A stretch of DNA of 40,030 nt from Candidatus Thalassarchaeaceae archaeon (GTDB lineage Archaea > Thermoplasmatota > Poseidoniia > Poseidoniales > Thalassarchaeaceae), in assembly GCA_029940695.1 (NCBI GenBank), contig JAPYUP010000014.1, forward strand, positions 1 through 40,030. Reading direction: 5' to 3'. Made by a program: the position numbers and the translations under genes. A model generated the notes under the pieces. It was not told where the DNA came from. It saw nothing but the letters and a program-made list of their open reading frames with translations, and did not search any database. Below, piece after piece: positions 23,394 to 31,135 of this stretch. Within the stretch, counting starts at the first letter, position 1, and every line of letters starts with the position of its first letter.

Positions 23394-24371
23394 TCACGCG
23401 GCAATTGGATTGGGTCTCACCAGTTCCTCAAGGTAGTGAGTGACCATCATCCCAAGTGCTCTCTGGTCTCCCTCCTGATGGAGCTTCACGCGCATCGCAG
23501 AGGCGCCTGGTAGGCCCTTGGTGAAAGAGACGGCATGACGCTTGAGGTTCTTGTTGAACCGTGGGGCATAGAGTTCCTCGCTGAGTTCCATGTATCGGTT
23601 CCAGCACCACAGGCGCGCCACTGCCGCATCATCGTCATCCCAGGGGGGCGGGGTGCTCGACCAACCGAGGTCGCGCTTAATCTCGTGGAATATCGTCGGC
23701 CTGCCGATCGCGCCACGTCCTATCATCAGACCAGCGGCGCCTGTCGCTTCGAGGCAGGCGGTGGCGGTAGCGGCATCCACGACGTCACCGTTAGCGATCA
23801 CCGGGATGTCTACTGCCTCGACAATCTCGCGAATCTGCTGCCAATCGGCAGTACCTGAGTACCTCTGCCTCAGGGTTCTCCCGTGTACGCAAATCCGCTT
23901 GATTCCTGCCTCCAGCCGCTTGGCCACCTCGAGTGCAGTGTTGGGGCCGCCTCCGGTGCCTAGCCTGACCTTGACTGTAATCGGCACCTCGGCCACTTCG
24001 AGGCATGCCTGGACCATCGCGACGACCCGATCGGGGTCCCTCAGAAGCGCTGCTCCGGCGTCGTTACGGCAGACCTTTGGTGCCGGGCATCCGAAGTTGA
24101 TGTCGATGACGTCAGCCCTGTCCTGAAGCAACATCACAGTGGCGACCATCTCGTCGATGTCGCCACCGAATATCTGCGGAATGAATGGTGACTCGCGCGG
24201 ATCACTCTCGACCTTCAGCCACGAGTGCGCGTTGCGACGGGTCAGGCCGGACGCGGCGGTGAACTCGGTCACCGTGACATCGGCTCCGCACTCTCTCGCT
24301 AGCAGCCGGTACGCGAGGTCGGTGACACCTGCCATTGGAGCGAGAAACAAGGGTGGCGGCCCATTGTCCAT
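23394..24371 (-). CDS. dus: tRNA-dihydrouridine synthase
   Basis: Flavoenzyme reducing uridines of tRNA D-loops to dihydrouridine using FMN and NADPH. The 325-residue protein shows LAPMAGVTDLAYR (flavin-binding N-terminus), VIDINFGCPAPKVCRNDAGA with the conserved catalytic cysteine of the GCP motif, VKVRLG, ICVHGRTLRQRYSGTADW (the H-x-R-x4-Q-Y-G/S signature) and VIANGDVVD...GLMIGRGAIGRP. ATG at 24371 is chosen since MDNGPPPLFLAPMAG matches normal family N-termini; an upstream frame would add 29 unlikely residues and run into the S2 gene. It follows ribosomal protein S2 on the same strand with a 41-base gap. Confidence 0.94.
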   Translation of the reverse strand: MDNGPPPLFLAPMAGVTDLAYRLLARECGADVTVTEFTAASGLTRRNAHSWLKVESDPRESPFIPQIFGGDIDEMVATVMLLQDRADVIDINFGCPAPKVCRNDAGAALLRDPDRVVAMVQACLEVAEVPITVKVRLGTGGGPNTALEVAKRLEAGIKRICVHGRTLRQRYSGTADWQQIREIVEAVDIPVIANGDVVDAATATACLEATGAAGLMIGRGAIGRPTIFHEIKRDLGWSSTPPPWDDDDAAVARLWCWNRYMELSEELYAPRFNKNLKRHAVSFTKGLPGASAMRVKLHQEGDQRALGMMVTHYLEELVRPNPIAA

Positions 24372-24412
24372 GATTATCGGGCCGTGTGGTCGCCTTTGAG
24401 GGCGTCGAGCAC

Positions 24413-25030
24413 TCAGAAGGTCGATTCCCAGTTCGCTACGTCCTCTGCGAGTTCCCACTCCATGTCGTTGGATACCGTGCCCCGAACCTTCAGTATCTCC
24501 CGGGACAGGAGCCAGTAGACCAACGCCAGCGAGCGTCGGCCCTTGTTGTTGGCGGGAAGGGCGAGGTCGACGTTGCGCAGACTGTTGTTGGCATCGCAGA
24601 TGGCGATCACAGGCAGGCCTGACTTGACCGCCTCGGAGAGCGCCTGAGCATCGGCCGCGGGGTCGGTCACTAGTATCACCTCAGGCTCGATGTAGGTGCG
24701 CAGTCGCGGGTTGGTGAGCGTGCCCGGGATGAAGCGGCCGACGATGTGCTTGGCGCCGATGGACTGTGCGAACTTCCGAGCCGGCCTCTGGCCATACTGG
24801 CGCGCGCTGACCACCAGTATCCTCTGGGTCTCGTAGTTGGACAGGAACTGGGCCACGATGCGGATTCTATCGTCGGTCTGGTGGATGTCAATTATGTGCA
24901 GCCCGCTGCCGTCCTGCTGCATGTCATCCAGAAACTGCTGCATGTCCTGGCTGCGTTGGGTGGTGCCAACATGACAGGCGTGGCGTTCATAGACGTCAAA
25001 TGGAACTAGTGGGGACATGTTCTCCGCCAT
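24413..25030 (-). CDS. rps2: 30S ribosomal protein S2 (archaeal type)
   Basis: Structural protein of the small ribosomal subunit. The 205-residue sequence has HVGTTQRSQDMQQFLDDM near the N-terminus, then GLHIIDIHQTDDRIRIVAQF, RILVVSARQYGQRPARKFAQ, IGAKHIVGRFIPGTLTNP and PEVILVTDPAADAQALSEA, ending with PVIAICDANNSLRNVDLALP and NNKGRRSLALVYWLL. GRFIPGTLTNP and the lack of the bacterial insertions mark it as archaeal/eukaryotic S2/SA. It is isolated here from the usual S9-L13-Rpo operon genes, which are not in the window. Confidence 0.95.
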   Translation of the reverse strand: MAENMSPLVPFDVYERHACHVGTTQRSQDMQQFLDDMQQDGSGLHIIDIHQTDDRIRIVAQFLSNYETQRILVVSARQYGQRPARKFAQSIGAKHIVGRFIPGTLTNPRLRTYIEPEVILVTDPAADAQALSEAVKSGLPVIAICDANNSLRNVDLALPANNKGRRSLALVYWLLSREILKVRGTVSNDMEWELAEDVANWESTF

Positions 25031-25103
25031 TCGGTTTCCTCAGCAGCGCGGCGACCTGCCCATGACTCATAAGCGCTGCGTTGGACTCTCGACAGCGGGG
25101 AGC

Positions 25104-25721
25104 TCAGTCGTCCAAGTCGGAGAGGAACGTGCACTCGCCGAGTTCGTGGGACTGCGGGAAGCGGACGCAGGGCTTGGTGATGGTCGCGTACAGGTCGAAG
25201 CGGTCGTGGAAGGACAGTTCCTCTATCGGGAGGGTCGCGCCATACCCTCTGGCCTCTACCTCAAGTATCCAAGTGCCCTCGATGAAATCAGTTCGCCACT
25301 CGAAGCGCTCCAGTGGGTAGTCCTGAGTGACGCGGACCTCCCAGAATGGGTCTCCCCCAGCATCCCTAGTGCCTGGCTTCCACAGCCTTGCCTCGACGTA
25401 GCGAAGTTCGTTCGTGTCGTTACCGATGAAATCCTCGATGTATGTCGAGTAGGGGAACTGGACCCTGAAGTTGATAGTCAGTTTCGAGACCGTCTCGTCG
25501 AACAGTATCCCTGTCTCGTTCTGGTAGATGACTGAGTCGACGGTCACCCCCGTGTCGAAGATCTCCGACCAGCCGGCGGTCACCTCCTTGTCTATCTCCA
25601 CTGGTGGATCCCTCCAGCTCTCCATAATCTCACGCTGGATGGAGAGGGCTATACAGCCGCTGCTGAGCATGGACAGAAACAGTAGGGCGGCGAGAGAGAG
25701 TGCCTTGGAAGCGATCCTCAT
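25104..25721 (-). CDS. Hypothetical lipoprotein
   Basis: A 205-residue exported protein. The start at 25721 gives a clean lipobox (LSMLSSGC, lipid Cys at 23). The mature part is mostly beta-strand (VDSVIYQNETGILFDETVSK, LTINFRVQFPYSTYIEDF, FWEVRVTQDYPLERFEWR, TWILEVEARGYG), a layout like an immunoglobulin-like or jelly-roll lipoprotein. No family recognised. The preceding frame from 25784 is rejected because it would hide the signal peptide. Confidence 0.68.
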   Translation of the reverse strand: MRIASKALSLAALLFLSMLSSGCIALSIQREIMESWRDPPVEIDKEVTAGWSEIFDTGVTVDSVIYQNETGILFDETVSKLTINFRVQFPYSTYIEDFIGNDTNELRYVEARLWKPGTRDAGGDPFWEVRVTQDYPLERFEWRTDFIEGTWILEVEARGYGATLPIEELSFHDRFDLYATITKPCVRFPQSHELGECTFLSDLDD

Positions 25722-25872
25722 CGAGCACCGGGGAGGCTCGTACGACTTCAATTCGCGTGTTCTTTGGTGCCTCTCGGTACTCATAGGGCACGTCAGTGCC
25801 GAAGCTCAGTCACCCCTCGTCGTCATTGAGGCGAACTCCCGAGCGTGCTCTGGGGCATCAAGCCTGCGATGC

Positions 25873-27570
25873 TCAGGAATTGTGCCGGCGCGAGTAGAGC
25901 GAGGCGATTCCGATCATGGAGATTGCAGCGAACAGGTGGAAGCCGGGTAGGAAAACTCCGCCGACTGGCAGGTCGGCCCAGTTGTCCCAGAACATCACCT
26001 CAAACTCCTTGTTGCGGTACTCGTCGTCATCGGAGCAGGCACCGAACACCCTGTCTGTGCGGGTGACCGAGTAGGTGTCATTTGTAGAGGCGTAGCCGTC
26101 GTTGTTGACATCGGACCACGACAATGTCCACTGGTAGCAGTCGTCGGTATGGGAGGTCGTGCCCTGATTGAGCGACAAGGCGGCCACCACAACCTGTTCC
26201 TCGTCTTCCTCGTACACGACCCGCATCTCGATCTCGTTCAGGTTGGCCTCCTCGAAGTGCTCGTCACTGACTTCACCGGTCCAGGTCTTCGGGTCCTCAC
26301 CCTCCTGGATCTCGTTCTCGAATAGCATAGTGATAGAGGTCCGGGGGTAGTTAGCGTTGATCGAGAGGTCGAAGTCAGCGGGGTCGAGCACCTCCATTCC
26401 ACAGTTGACGAGGCCGTCGATCTCCTCCATCCTGTACGAGCTCAGGACTGGGGGGTCCCCAAGTGTCACAAAGGTAGCAGCGAATGTCCCGTTGCTGCCT
26501 GTCGCCGTGTGAACCCCGTTGGCTGAGCTCACGCTCCAGTCCGACGCCCATGTCGAGTCTATCTCAAGGTCGCAGGCTTCCTGCAGGGCCTCCTCATCGT
26601 CGGGGTCTGGAGGGCCGTCGTCCTCGCCCTCTGCGAACGGGTTCTCGTACTCGTAGACCTCGTCCCTGGCGTAGTACCAGGCCCCCGAGACGTCGTTGCC
26701 GTTGCGGTAGTTGATGCCATCCGGACCCTGAACGGTCGTCTGGTCGATCGTGATGGTTCCCATTCGAATTAGGATTCTCTCGTAGAGGACCTCGGACTGC
26801 GGGTCGTGACCCAAGTAGACCTCGAATCCAGTGGTGTTGGCGTTCGGGTTGCCAATCCCCTCTTCCTCACCTACTAGCTCGACGGTCCAAATCCTGACGA
26901 CGGTCGATGCGTTCTCCAGCAGGGGCTCGGCGATGGTGGAGTTATCGAAGTCGTCGATGGCGTTGAGGAACTCGTCCAAGGTCATCACGTAGTCATAGGT
27001 GCACAATCCGTCGTTGGCATCGGTGGCGCCGGCATCATAGTTCGAGGCGTTCAAGTCGGTGCAGCCGACGGTCTCGGCCCAGTCCGCAACCCCGTCATCG
27101 TCTAGGTCGTAATCGCACGAGCCGTCGTCCTCGGTCGCGCTCGAGTTGTGGTTGTTGGCGGAGGCACTGGTGCACCCCGCTTCCTCGAACTCGTCGAGGA
27201 TGCCGTCACCGTCCGAGTCATACACGCACGAGCTGTCGTCCTCAGTCGCGTTCGCGTCGTAGTTGTAGGCATCATCGTACATGCAGCCAGGGATTGGGTC
27301 TGGCACCACTGGGTATCTGCAAGAGCTGTCGTCCTCAGTGGCTGCGGCGTTGTAGTTGAGGGCATCCGCATACATGCAGCCCAGCACCGGCTCTGGTGGC
27401 TCGGGGTAGACGCAGGAGCCGTCGTCGACTATGGCTGACTCGTTGTAGTTAGTAGCATCCGTGTAAGTACACCCGAGCGCCTCCTCAACAACGACGTCCG
27501 ACTCCGCGCAGCCAGCGAGCAGGCTCGAGACGAGCAGAAATACAACCAGTAGATGTACCCGCATATGCAT
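25873..27570 (-). CDS. Surface lipoprotein with Cys-paired NYN-DDGSC repeats and PGF-like C-terminal anchor
   Basis: 565 residues. A lipobox signal (VSSLLAGC, lipid Cys at 21) is followed by five repeats of about 30-37 residues, each GC-x-Y/D-x-A-x-NYN-x3-ATxDDGSC-Y (about residues 33-194). Repeats 3 and 4 are followed by DSDGDGILDEFEEAG and DLDDDGVADWAETVG, calcium-binding loops of the TSP3/EF-hand-like type. A large unassigned domain occupies 200-530. The end, FLPGFHLFAAISMIGIASLYS followed by a basic tail, resembles the PGF-CTERM sorting signal of archaeosortase substrates. Having both a lipid anchor and a C-terminal sorting helix is unusual. Start is ATG at 27570 or 27564. Likely cell-surface; ligand unknown. 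Confidence 0.82.
   Translation of the reverse strand: MHMRVHLLVVFLLVSSLLAGCAESDVVVEEALGCTYTDATNYNESAIVDDGSCVYPEPPEPVLGCMYADALNYNAAATEDDSSCRYPVVPDPIPGCMYDDAYNYDANATEDDSSCVYDSDGDGILDEFEEAGCTSASANNHNSSATEDDGSCDYDLDDDGVADWAETVGCTDLNASNYDAGATDANDGLCTYDYVMTLDEFLNAIDDFDNSTIAEPLLENASTVVRIWTVELVGEEEGIGNPNANTTGFEVYLGHDPQSEVLYERILIRMGTITIDQTTVQGPDGINYRNGNDVSGAWYYARDEVYEYENPFAEGEDDGPPDPDDEEALQEACDLEIDSTWASDWSVSSANGVHTATGSNGTFAATFVTLGDPPVLSSYRMEEIDGLVNCGMEVLDPADFDLSINANYPRTSITMLFENEIQEGEDPKTWTGEVSDEHFEEANLNEIEMRVVYEEDEEQVVVAALSLNQGTTSHTDDCYQWTLSWSDVNNDGYASTNDTYSVTRTDRVFGACSDDDEYRNKEFEVMFWDNWADLPVGGVFLPGFHLFAAISMIGIASLYSRRHNS
26995..27474 (-). repeat. Five tandem Cys-paired protein repeats (coding)
   Basis: Five units of about 90-110 bases inside the lipoprotein gene, each encoding GC...NYN...DDGSC-type sequence with one disulfide pair. 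Copies 1-3 keep the shared frame NYN and DDSSC/DDGSC; copies 3 and 4 carry inserted Ca-loops. Copies differ at many codons, so the array is old or under selection at protein level. Confidence 0.85.
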
Positions 27571-27589
27571 AAAGAGAAAATTGCGCAAT
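27571..27589 (-). terminator. Possible GroEL terminator
   Basis: On the minus strand a perfect palindrome ATTGCGCAAT is directly followed by the T-rich run TTTTCTCTTT, 17 bases after the groEL stop. The arms are only five bases without a real loop, so the T-run may matter more than a hairpin. It overlaps the likely promoter of the downstream lipoprotein gene. Confidence 0.35.
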
Positions 27590-27606
27590 GTATTGTCTTT
27601 GGGAAT

Positions 27607-29271
27607 CTAGAAGCCCATTCCGCCCATTCCGCCCATTCCGCCCATTCCGCCGCCCATATCAGGCATGGCAGGGGCGTCTACCTTCTGATCGGGATCATCG
27701 GCAATCAGGACCTCGGTAGTCAGTACTAGACCGGCAATAGATCCTGCTGACTGGAGGGCGTTCCTCGTTACCTTGGCTGGATCGAGGATGCCTGCTTCCA
27801 TCATGTCGACGTACTCGCCCGTGCGGGCGTTGAAGCCGAAGTTGTCATTGTCCTCTTCCAAGATTCGCTTGATGACTTCGTCGCCGTCCACTCCGGCGTT
27901 CTGGGAGATCTGCCAGGTAGGCGAGGCCAGAGCGTCGTAGACCAGACTGATGCCTATCGCCCGGTCGCCATCCGCCGCATCCGACAAGGGCTTGAGTGCC
28001 TCGCGAGTACGGAGCAGTGTCACACCGCCGCCAGCGACGACGCCCTCGGCCATCGCTGCGCGCGTGGCGTTGAGCGCATCATCGACACGCGCCTTGGTCT
28101 CCTTCACCTCGGTCTCGGTCGCAGCACCCACCTTGAGCACGGCCACGCCGCCGGTGAGTTTGCCGACGCGCTTCTCGATCTTCTCGCGGTCCCACTTGCT
28201 GGTCGCGAGTTTGGCCTGTCCACGGAGCAGCTCGGCGCGCTCCTCTGTAGCCTTGGCGTCACCGCCACCACCGACAATGGTTGTCTTGCCCTTGGCGACT
28301 ATGACTCGATCGGCACTTCCTAGGCTCTCAGGCCCCTGCGCCTTGAGGTCGGCGCCCTGGTCCTTGAGCAGTGGCTTGGCGCCGGTGAGGACGGCGATGT
28401 CCTCCAGCTGCTCGGCGATTTCATCGCCAAAGCCAGGCGCCTTGACTGCGACTGCCTTCACCACCCTGCTGACGACGTTTAGCACGAGAGTGGCTAGGGC
28501 CTCCCCCTCGATGTCCTTGGATATGATGAGCAGAGGACGCTTCTGCTGCACGCTGGCTTCGAGCGAGGGCAGCAGGTCCTGAGCGGAGTTGATGGTGTGG
28601 TCGGTGAGAAGCACTAGGGGGCTCTCGTGAACGGCCTCCCTCTTCTCTCGGTCAGTGATCATGTAGGGGCTCATGTAGCCCTTGTTGAACTCCATGCCCT
28701 CGACCACGTTGAGCGAGGTCTCGATTGACTTGGCCTCCTCCACGGTGATTACGCCGTCACGGCCGACAGCATCCACGGCCTCCGAGATTAGAGCGCCTAT
28801 CTCCTCGTCGTTATTCGATGCGATTGTCGCCACCTGCTTGATCGTCTCGCTGGTCTCGACGGGGACCGCCTGCTCCTTGAGCGACTCTACCACCGCCTCA
28901 ATGGCGTCCTCGAAGCCGGCCTTGAGCTCTACCGGGCTCGATCCAGACTCCATGTTGTCAAGCCCGTTGTGGCATAGGCTCTGGGCCAGGATTGAGGCAG
29001 TGGAGGTGCCGTCACCGGCGTTGTCCTGGGTCTTGCTGGCGACCTCTTGGATGAGTTTGGCGCCCATGTTAGCGAATGGATCGCCGAGCTCGATGTCCTT
29101 GGCGATAGTCACACCGTCGTTGATGATGGCGGGGCTGCCCCATGACTTCTCCAGAACTACTGTCCTCGCAGCGGGTCCCAGCGTGACCTTGACGGCGTTG
29201 GCGACCGTGTCGATGCCCTCGAGCAACTTGTCTCGCGCCTCCGCGCCGTAAATGATCTTCTTTGCGCCCAT
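27607..29271 (-). CDS. groL: GroEL (bacterial group I chaperonin, Cpn60)
   Basis: Folds proteins in an ATP-dependent double-ring cage with GroES. Length of 554 residues matches Cpn60. Visible signatures are KVTLGPAARTVVLEKSWGSP (N-terminal equatorial domain), the nucleotide-binding loop around AGDGTSTASILAQ, the apical-domain segment AVKAPGFGDEIAEQLEDIAV, GRDGVITVEEAKSIET and the GGM-rich C-terminus (GGMGGMGGMGF). This is the bacterial group I family, not the archaeal thermosome. Four bases separate it from groES, and GGTGAG lies before its ATG. Transfer from bacteria is the simplest origin; coexistence with a thermosome elsewhere in the genome is expected from group I carriers such as Methanosarcina, but cannot be seen here. 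Confidence 0.97.
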   Translation of the reverse strand: MGAKKIIYGAEARDKLLEGIDTVANAVKVTLGPAARTVVLEKSWGSPAIINDGVTIAKDIELGDPFANMGAKLIQEVASKTQDNAGDGTSTASILAQSLCHNGLDNMESGSSPVELKAGFEDAIEAVVESLKEQAVPVETSETIKQVATIASNNDEEIGALISEAVDAVGRDGVITVEEAKSIETSLNVVEGMEFNKGYMSPYMITDREKREAVHESPLVLLTDHTINSAQDLLPSLEASVQQKRPLLIISKDIEGEALATLVLNVVSRVVKAVAVKAPGFGDEIAEQLEDIAVLTGAKPLLKDQGADLKAQGPESLGSADRVIVAKGKTTIVGGGGDAKATEERAELLRGQAKLATSKWDREKIEKRVGKLTGGVAVLKVGAATETEVKETKARVDDALNATRAAMAEGVVAGGGVTLLRTREALKPLSDAADGDRAIGISLVYDALASPTWQISQNAGVDGDEVIKRILEEDNDNFGFNARTGEYVDMMEAGILDPAKVTRNALQSAGSIAGLVLTTEVLIADDPDQKVDAPAMPDMGGGMGGMGGMGGMGF

Positions 29272-29275
29272 CTTC

Positions 29276-29545
29276 TCACCCCACGACCTTTGCCTGGATG
29301 TCCTCTTCCTTGATTAGCAGGTAGTCCTGACCCATCCATTCCATCTGGGTACCGCTGTACTGGCGGTATATGACGCGATCTCCTACGGTGACTCCCTCGA
29401 CCTCGGGGCCCACGGCCTCCACTAGGCCGACGTTCATCTTCTCACGTGCCTCTTCGGGCAGGAGCAGTCCGGACTCGGTCTTTTCCGGGGCGTTCTCCAT
29501 TGCTAGCAGCACCATCTCTCCTATCGGTTTAATTCCAATTCCCAT
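29276..29545 (-). CDS. groS: GroES co-chaperonin (Cpn10)
   Basis: An 89-residue Cpn10 lid protein. IKPIGEMVLLAMENAPEKTE spans the N-terminal strand and start of the mobile loop; SGLLLPEEAREKMNVGLVEA, GVTVGDRVIYRQYSGTQMEW and YLLIKEEDIQAKV are the expected later strands. The mobile loop (ENAPEKTESGLLLP) is slightly altered relative to the bacterial KTAGGIVLP-type consensus but complete. First gene of the groES-groEL operon. A TATA-like element at 29589-29597 and GAGGGA at 29553-29558, seven bases before the ATG, indicate a leadered, SD-guided message. Confidence 0.94.
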   Translation of the reverse strand: MGIGIKPIGEMVLLAMENAPEKTESGLLLPEEAREKMNVGLVEAVGPEVEGVTVGDRVIYRQYSGTQMEWMGQDYLLIKEEDIQAKVVG

Positions 29546-29588
29546 AATTCAATCCCTCGCTCGTTGCATCCGTCGCAAATTTTGGTCT

Positions 29589-29597
29589 ATTTTAAAC
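29589..29597 (-). promoter_or_regulatory. TATA-like element of the groES-groEL operon
   Basis: GTTTAAAAT on the minus strand, about 48 bases upstream of the groES ATG. That places the transcript start near 29566 with a leader of about 20 bases carrying GAGGGA as ribosome site. No bacterial CIRCE-like inverted repeat is visible. Confidence 0.5.
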
Positions 29598-29665
29598 TCA
29601 ACGAATTTCATCCAGTGTGCTATGACGGAATCACTCGCTTCTAGAATGTAAATTTCAACGGAAAA

Positions 29666-30523
29666 TCACTCCTCCTCGTCAGAGCCACGCAGCCTGGCCG
29701 AGGCCGAATCGATAATCAGGGGTGATGCGAGGATGAGGGCTATGGTGAGGACGAGATTGTTCCAAGTACTCGCTGTGACCGAGCCCTGAGTTCCGGAGAC
29801 AAGCAGCTTAATCGCACCAATCCACGGCAGCTCGGTCGAGGCGACGCCGACCACCCACTCGTCCATGACTGCTGTGACGGGCATGCCGTTCTCGTCCTTG
29901 AGCCCATTCCGAGAATCCTGCCCGGTAGCGGATATCTGGTCGATCTTGCAGCCGTTGGTAATCGTGTTATCGCCAGTGGTCAGGTATCCCTCGTGTGAGG
30001 GTGTCCAATCCACTATGGTCAGGTGTCCGTGGAAGTAACAGGGGTAGTCGAGCGTGATGGAGACGGTTTGCACGTTGACTAGGGGGGTTCCGGGGATGTC
30101 CCACCCTCCCGATGTATTAGCAACCGCCTTGAGCAGCGCCCTGTGGATTACCGGAGTCGCCGAGTCGCCGTTCTTCCTGTAGATGATCACATCGCCGGGC
30201 ATGCCATGCGACTCGTACCCGAAGTCCTCGTTCCCCTCTTGGATTGCCTCGGCGTAGGTAACGATGTCTACCCTTGCTGGGTTAATCACCAGAACAAGGT
30301 CCCCCGGATCGATGGCCCCAATCGAGCCATCCTCCAAATCGTGCATCATCGAGCCGGACTCGACCACGACCATAGGTGGGAATGTTCCGGTCGCGATCCA
30401 CATCGAGCCGAGAATTAGCACTACGAGGCCGATGGCGAGAACTGCCTCCCTCATCCACCATCCAGCACCCTCGTGGCGAGATTCGGAGAGATGGTTGGGT
30501 TGAACGGGGTCTTGAACTGACAC
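29666..30523 (-). CDS. Signal peptidase I (archaeal/ER Sec11-like)
   Basis: Cleaves signal peptides from exported proteins at the membrane. The 285-residue protein has an N-terminal helix (about 26-46), the catalytic Ser58 in VESGSMMH, and His127 in PVIHRALL where bacterial enzymes have Lys, the archaeal/eukaryotic Ser-His arrangement. GYLTTGDNT (about 179-187, D185) provides the conserved Asp. A second helix near the C-terminus (about 248-270) gives two anchors. GTG start with GGAGG at 30530-30534 six bases upstream, just one base after the previous gene's stop, so it is co-translated with the membrane protein before it. Confidence 0.9.
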   Translation of the reverse strand: MSVQDPVQPNHLSESRHEGAGWWMREAVLAIGLVVLILGSMWIATGTFPPMVVVESGSMMHDLEDGSIGAIDPGDLVLVINPARVDIVTYAEAIQEGNEDFGYESHGMPGDVIIYRKNGDSATPVIHRALLKAVANTSGGWDIPGTPLVNVQTVSITLDYPCYFHGHLTIVDWTPSHEGYLTTGDNTITNGCKIDQISATGQDSRNGLKDENGMPVTAVMDEWVVGVASTELPWIGAIKLLVSGTQGSVTASTWNNLVLTIALILASPLIIDSASARLRGSDEEE

Positions 30524-30524
30524 C

Positions 30525-31052
30525 TCATTCCTCCTCGTCGGAGCTGGCCTCGGCCCCGTCTTTGGGAGACCCCCTGGGAGGGAGCGAGTCCATGCTGTAC
30601 TTCTTGTCGACTTTGATGCCGAGCATCTCGTAGAGTCCCTTCAACCTAGCTTGGTACTTGGGGCCCAGAAGATCGGCAGCCTGTTCCGCGTCCTTCCTCC
30701 TCCTGAGTACCTCGGGCCTCGAATCCAAATCGAGGATGTCATCCAATATCTGCTTCTGGCCGAGGAAGTAGAAGAACTCGGGAGCTACGACGAAGAGCGC
30801 CACGGAACCGCCCAGCAGTCCCAGCCAGACGTAAGGGGTCAGGTGCTCGTTGCCCCCCTGTTCGAGAGTCGCAACGCCGTCCATGAAGAATAGGAAGATG
30901 AAGCAATAAAGGGTTAGTGCGGAGAAGAATAAGGTCATGAGCGTATATGCCTGGAAGTGATGCTCGCTCTTCGAGCGCCACCATTTCCTCAACTGCCCTA
31001 CTTGCTTGGACCTCGCACGCGCCATCTTTACCAGCCCTCGGGCCGTACTCAT
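30525..31052 (-). CDS. Small membrane protein, hypothetical, in operon with signal peptidase
   Basis: 175 residues with a very basic N-terminus (MARARSKQVGQLRKWWRSKS), two hydrophobic helices (about 35-58, LMTLFFSALTLYCFIFLFF; and about 75-98, YVWLGLLGGSVALFVVAPEF) and a charged C-terminal tail ending SSDEEE. No family recognised. The second Met of the frame (31025) is a possible start if the first (31052) is not used. Both this tail and the signal peptidase tail end in DEEE, a curious similarity. Position directly before the signal peptidase suggests an accessory of protein export. Confidence 0.66.
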   Translation of the reverse strand: MSTARGLVKMARARSKQVGQLRKWWRSKSEHHFQAYTLMTLFFSALTLYCFIFLFFMDGVATLEQGGNEHLTPYVWLGLLGGSVALFVVAPEFFYFLGQKQILDDILDLDSRPEVLRRRKDAEQAADLLGPKYQARLKGLYEMLGIKVDKKYSMDSLPPRGSPKDGAEASSDEEE

Positions 31053-31135
31053 ACAGTTAGTGCCTTTCGCCGCGCGTTTCCTCACTTGCCTCTCGAGGCA
31101 GATGGGTTTTCCACATGCGGCACCGGCGGCGAGGC

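Noticed and set aside
27607-29271. Thermosome (group II chaperonin)
   Set aside because: The C-terminal GGM repeats, GroES partner and group I signatures identify bacterial GroEL.
29546-29665. CIRCE-type heat-shock operator before groES
   Set aside because: No 9-bp inverted repeat with a 9-base spacer is present; only TATA and SD elements are visible.
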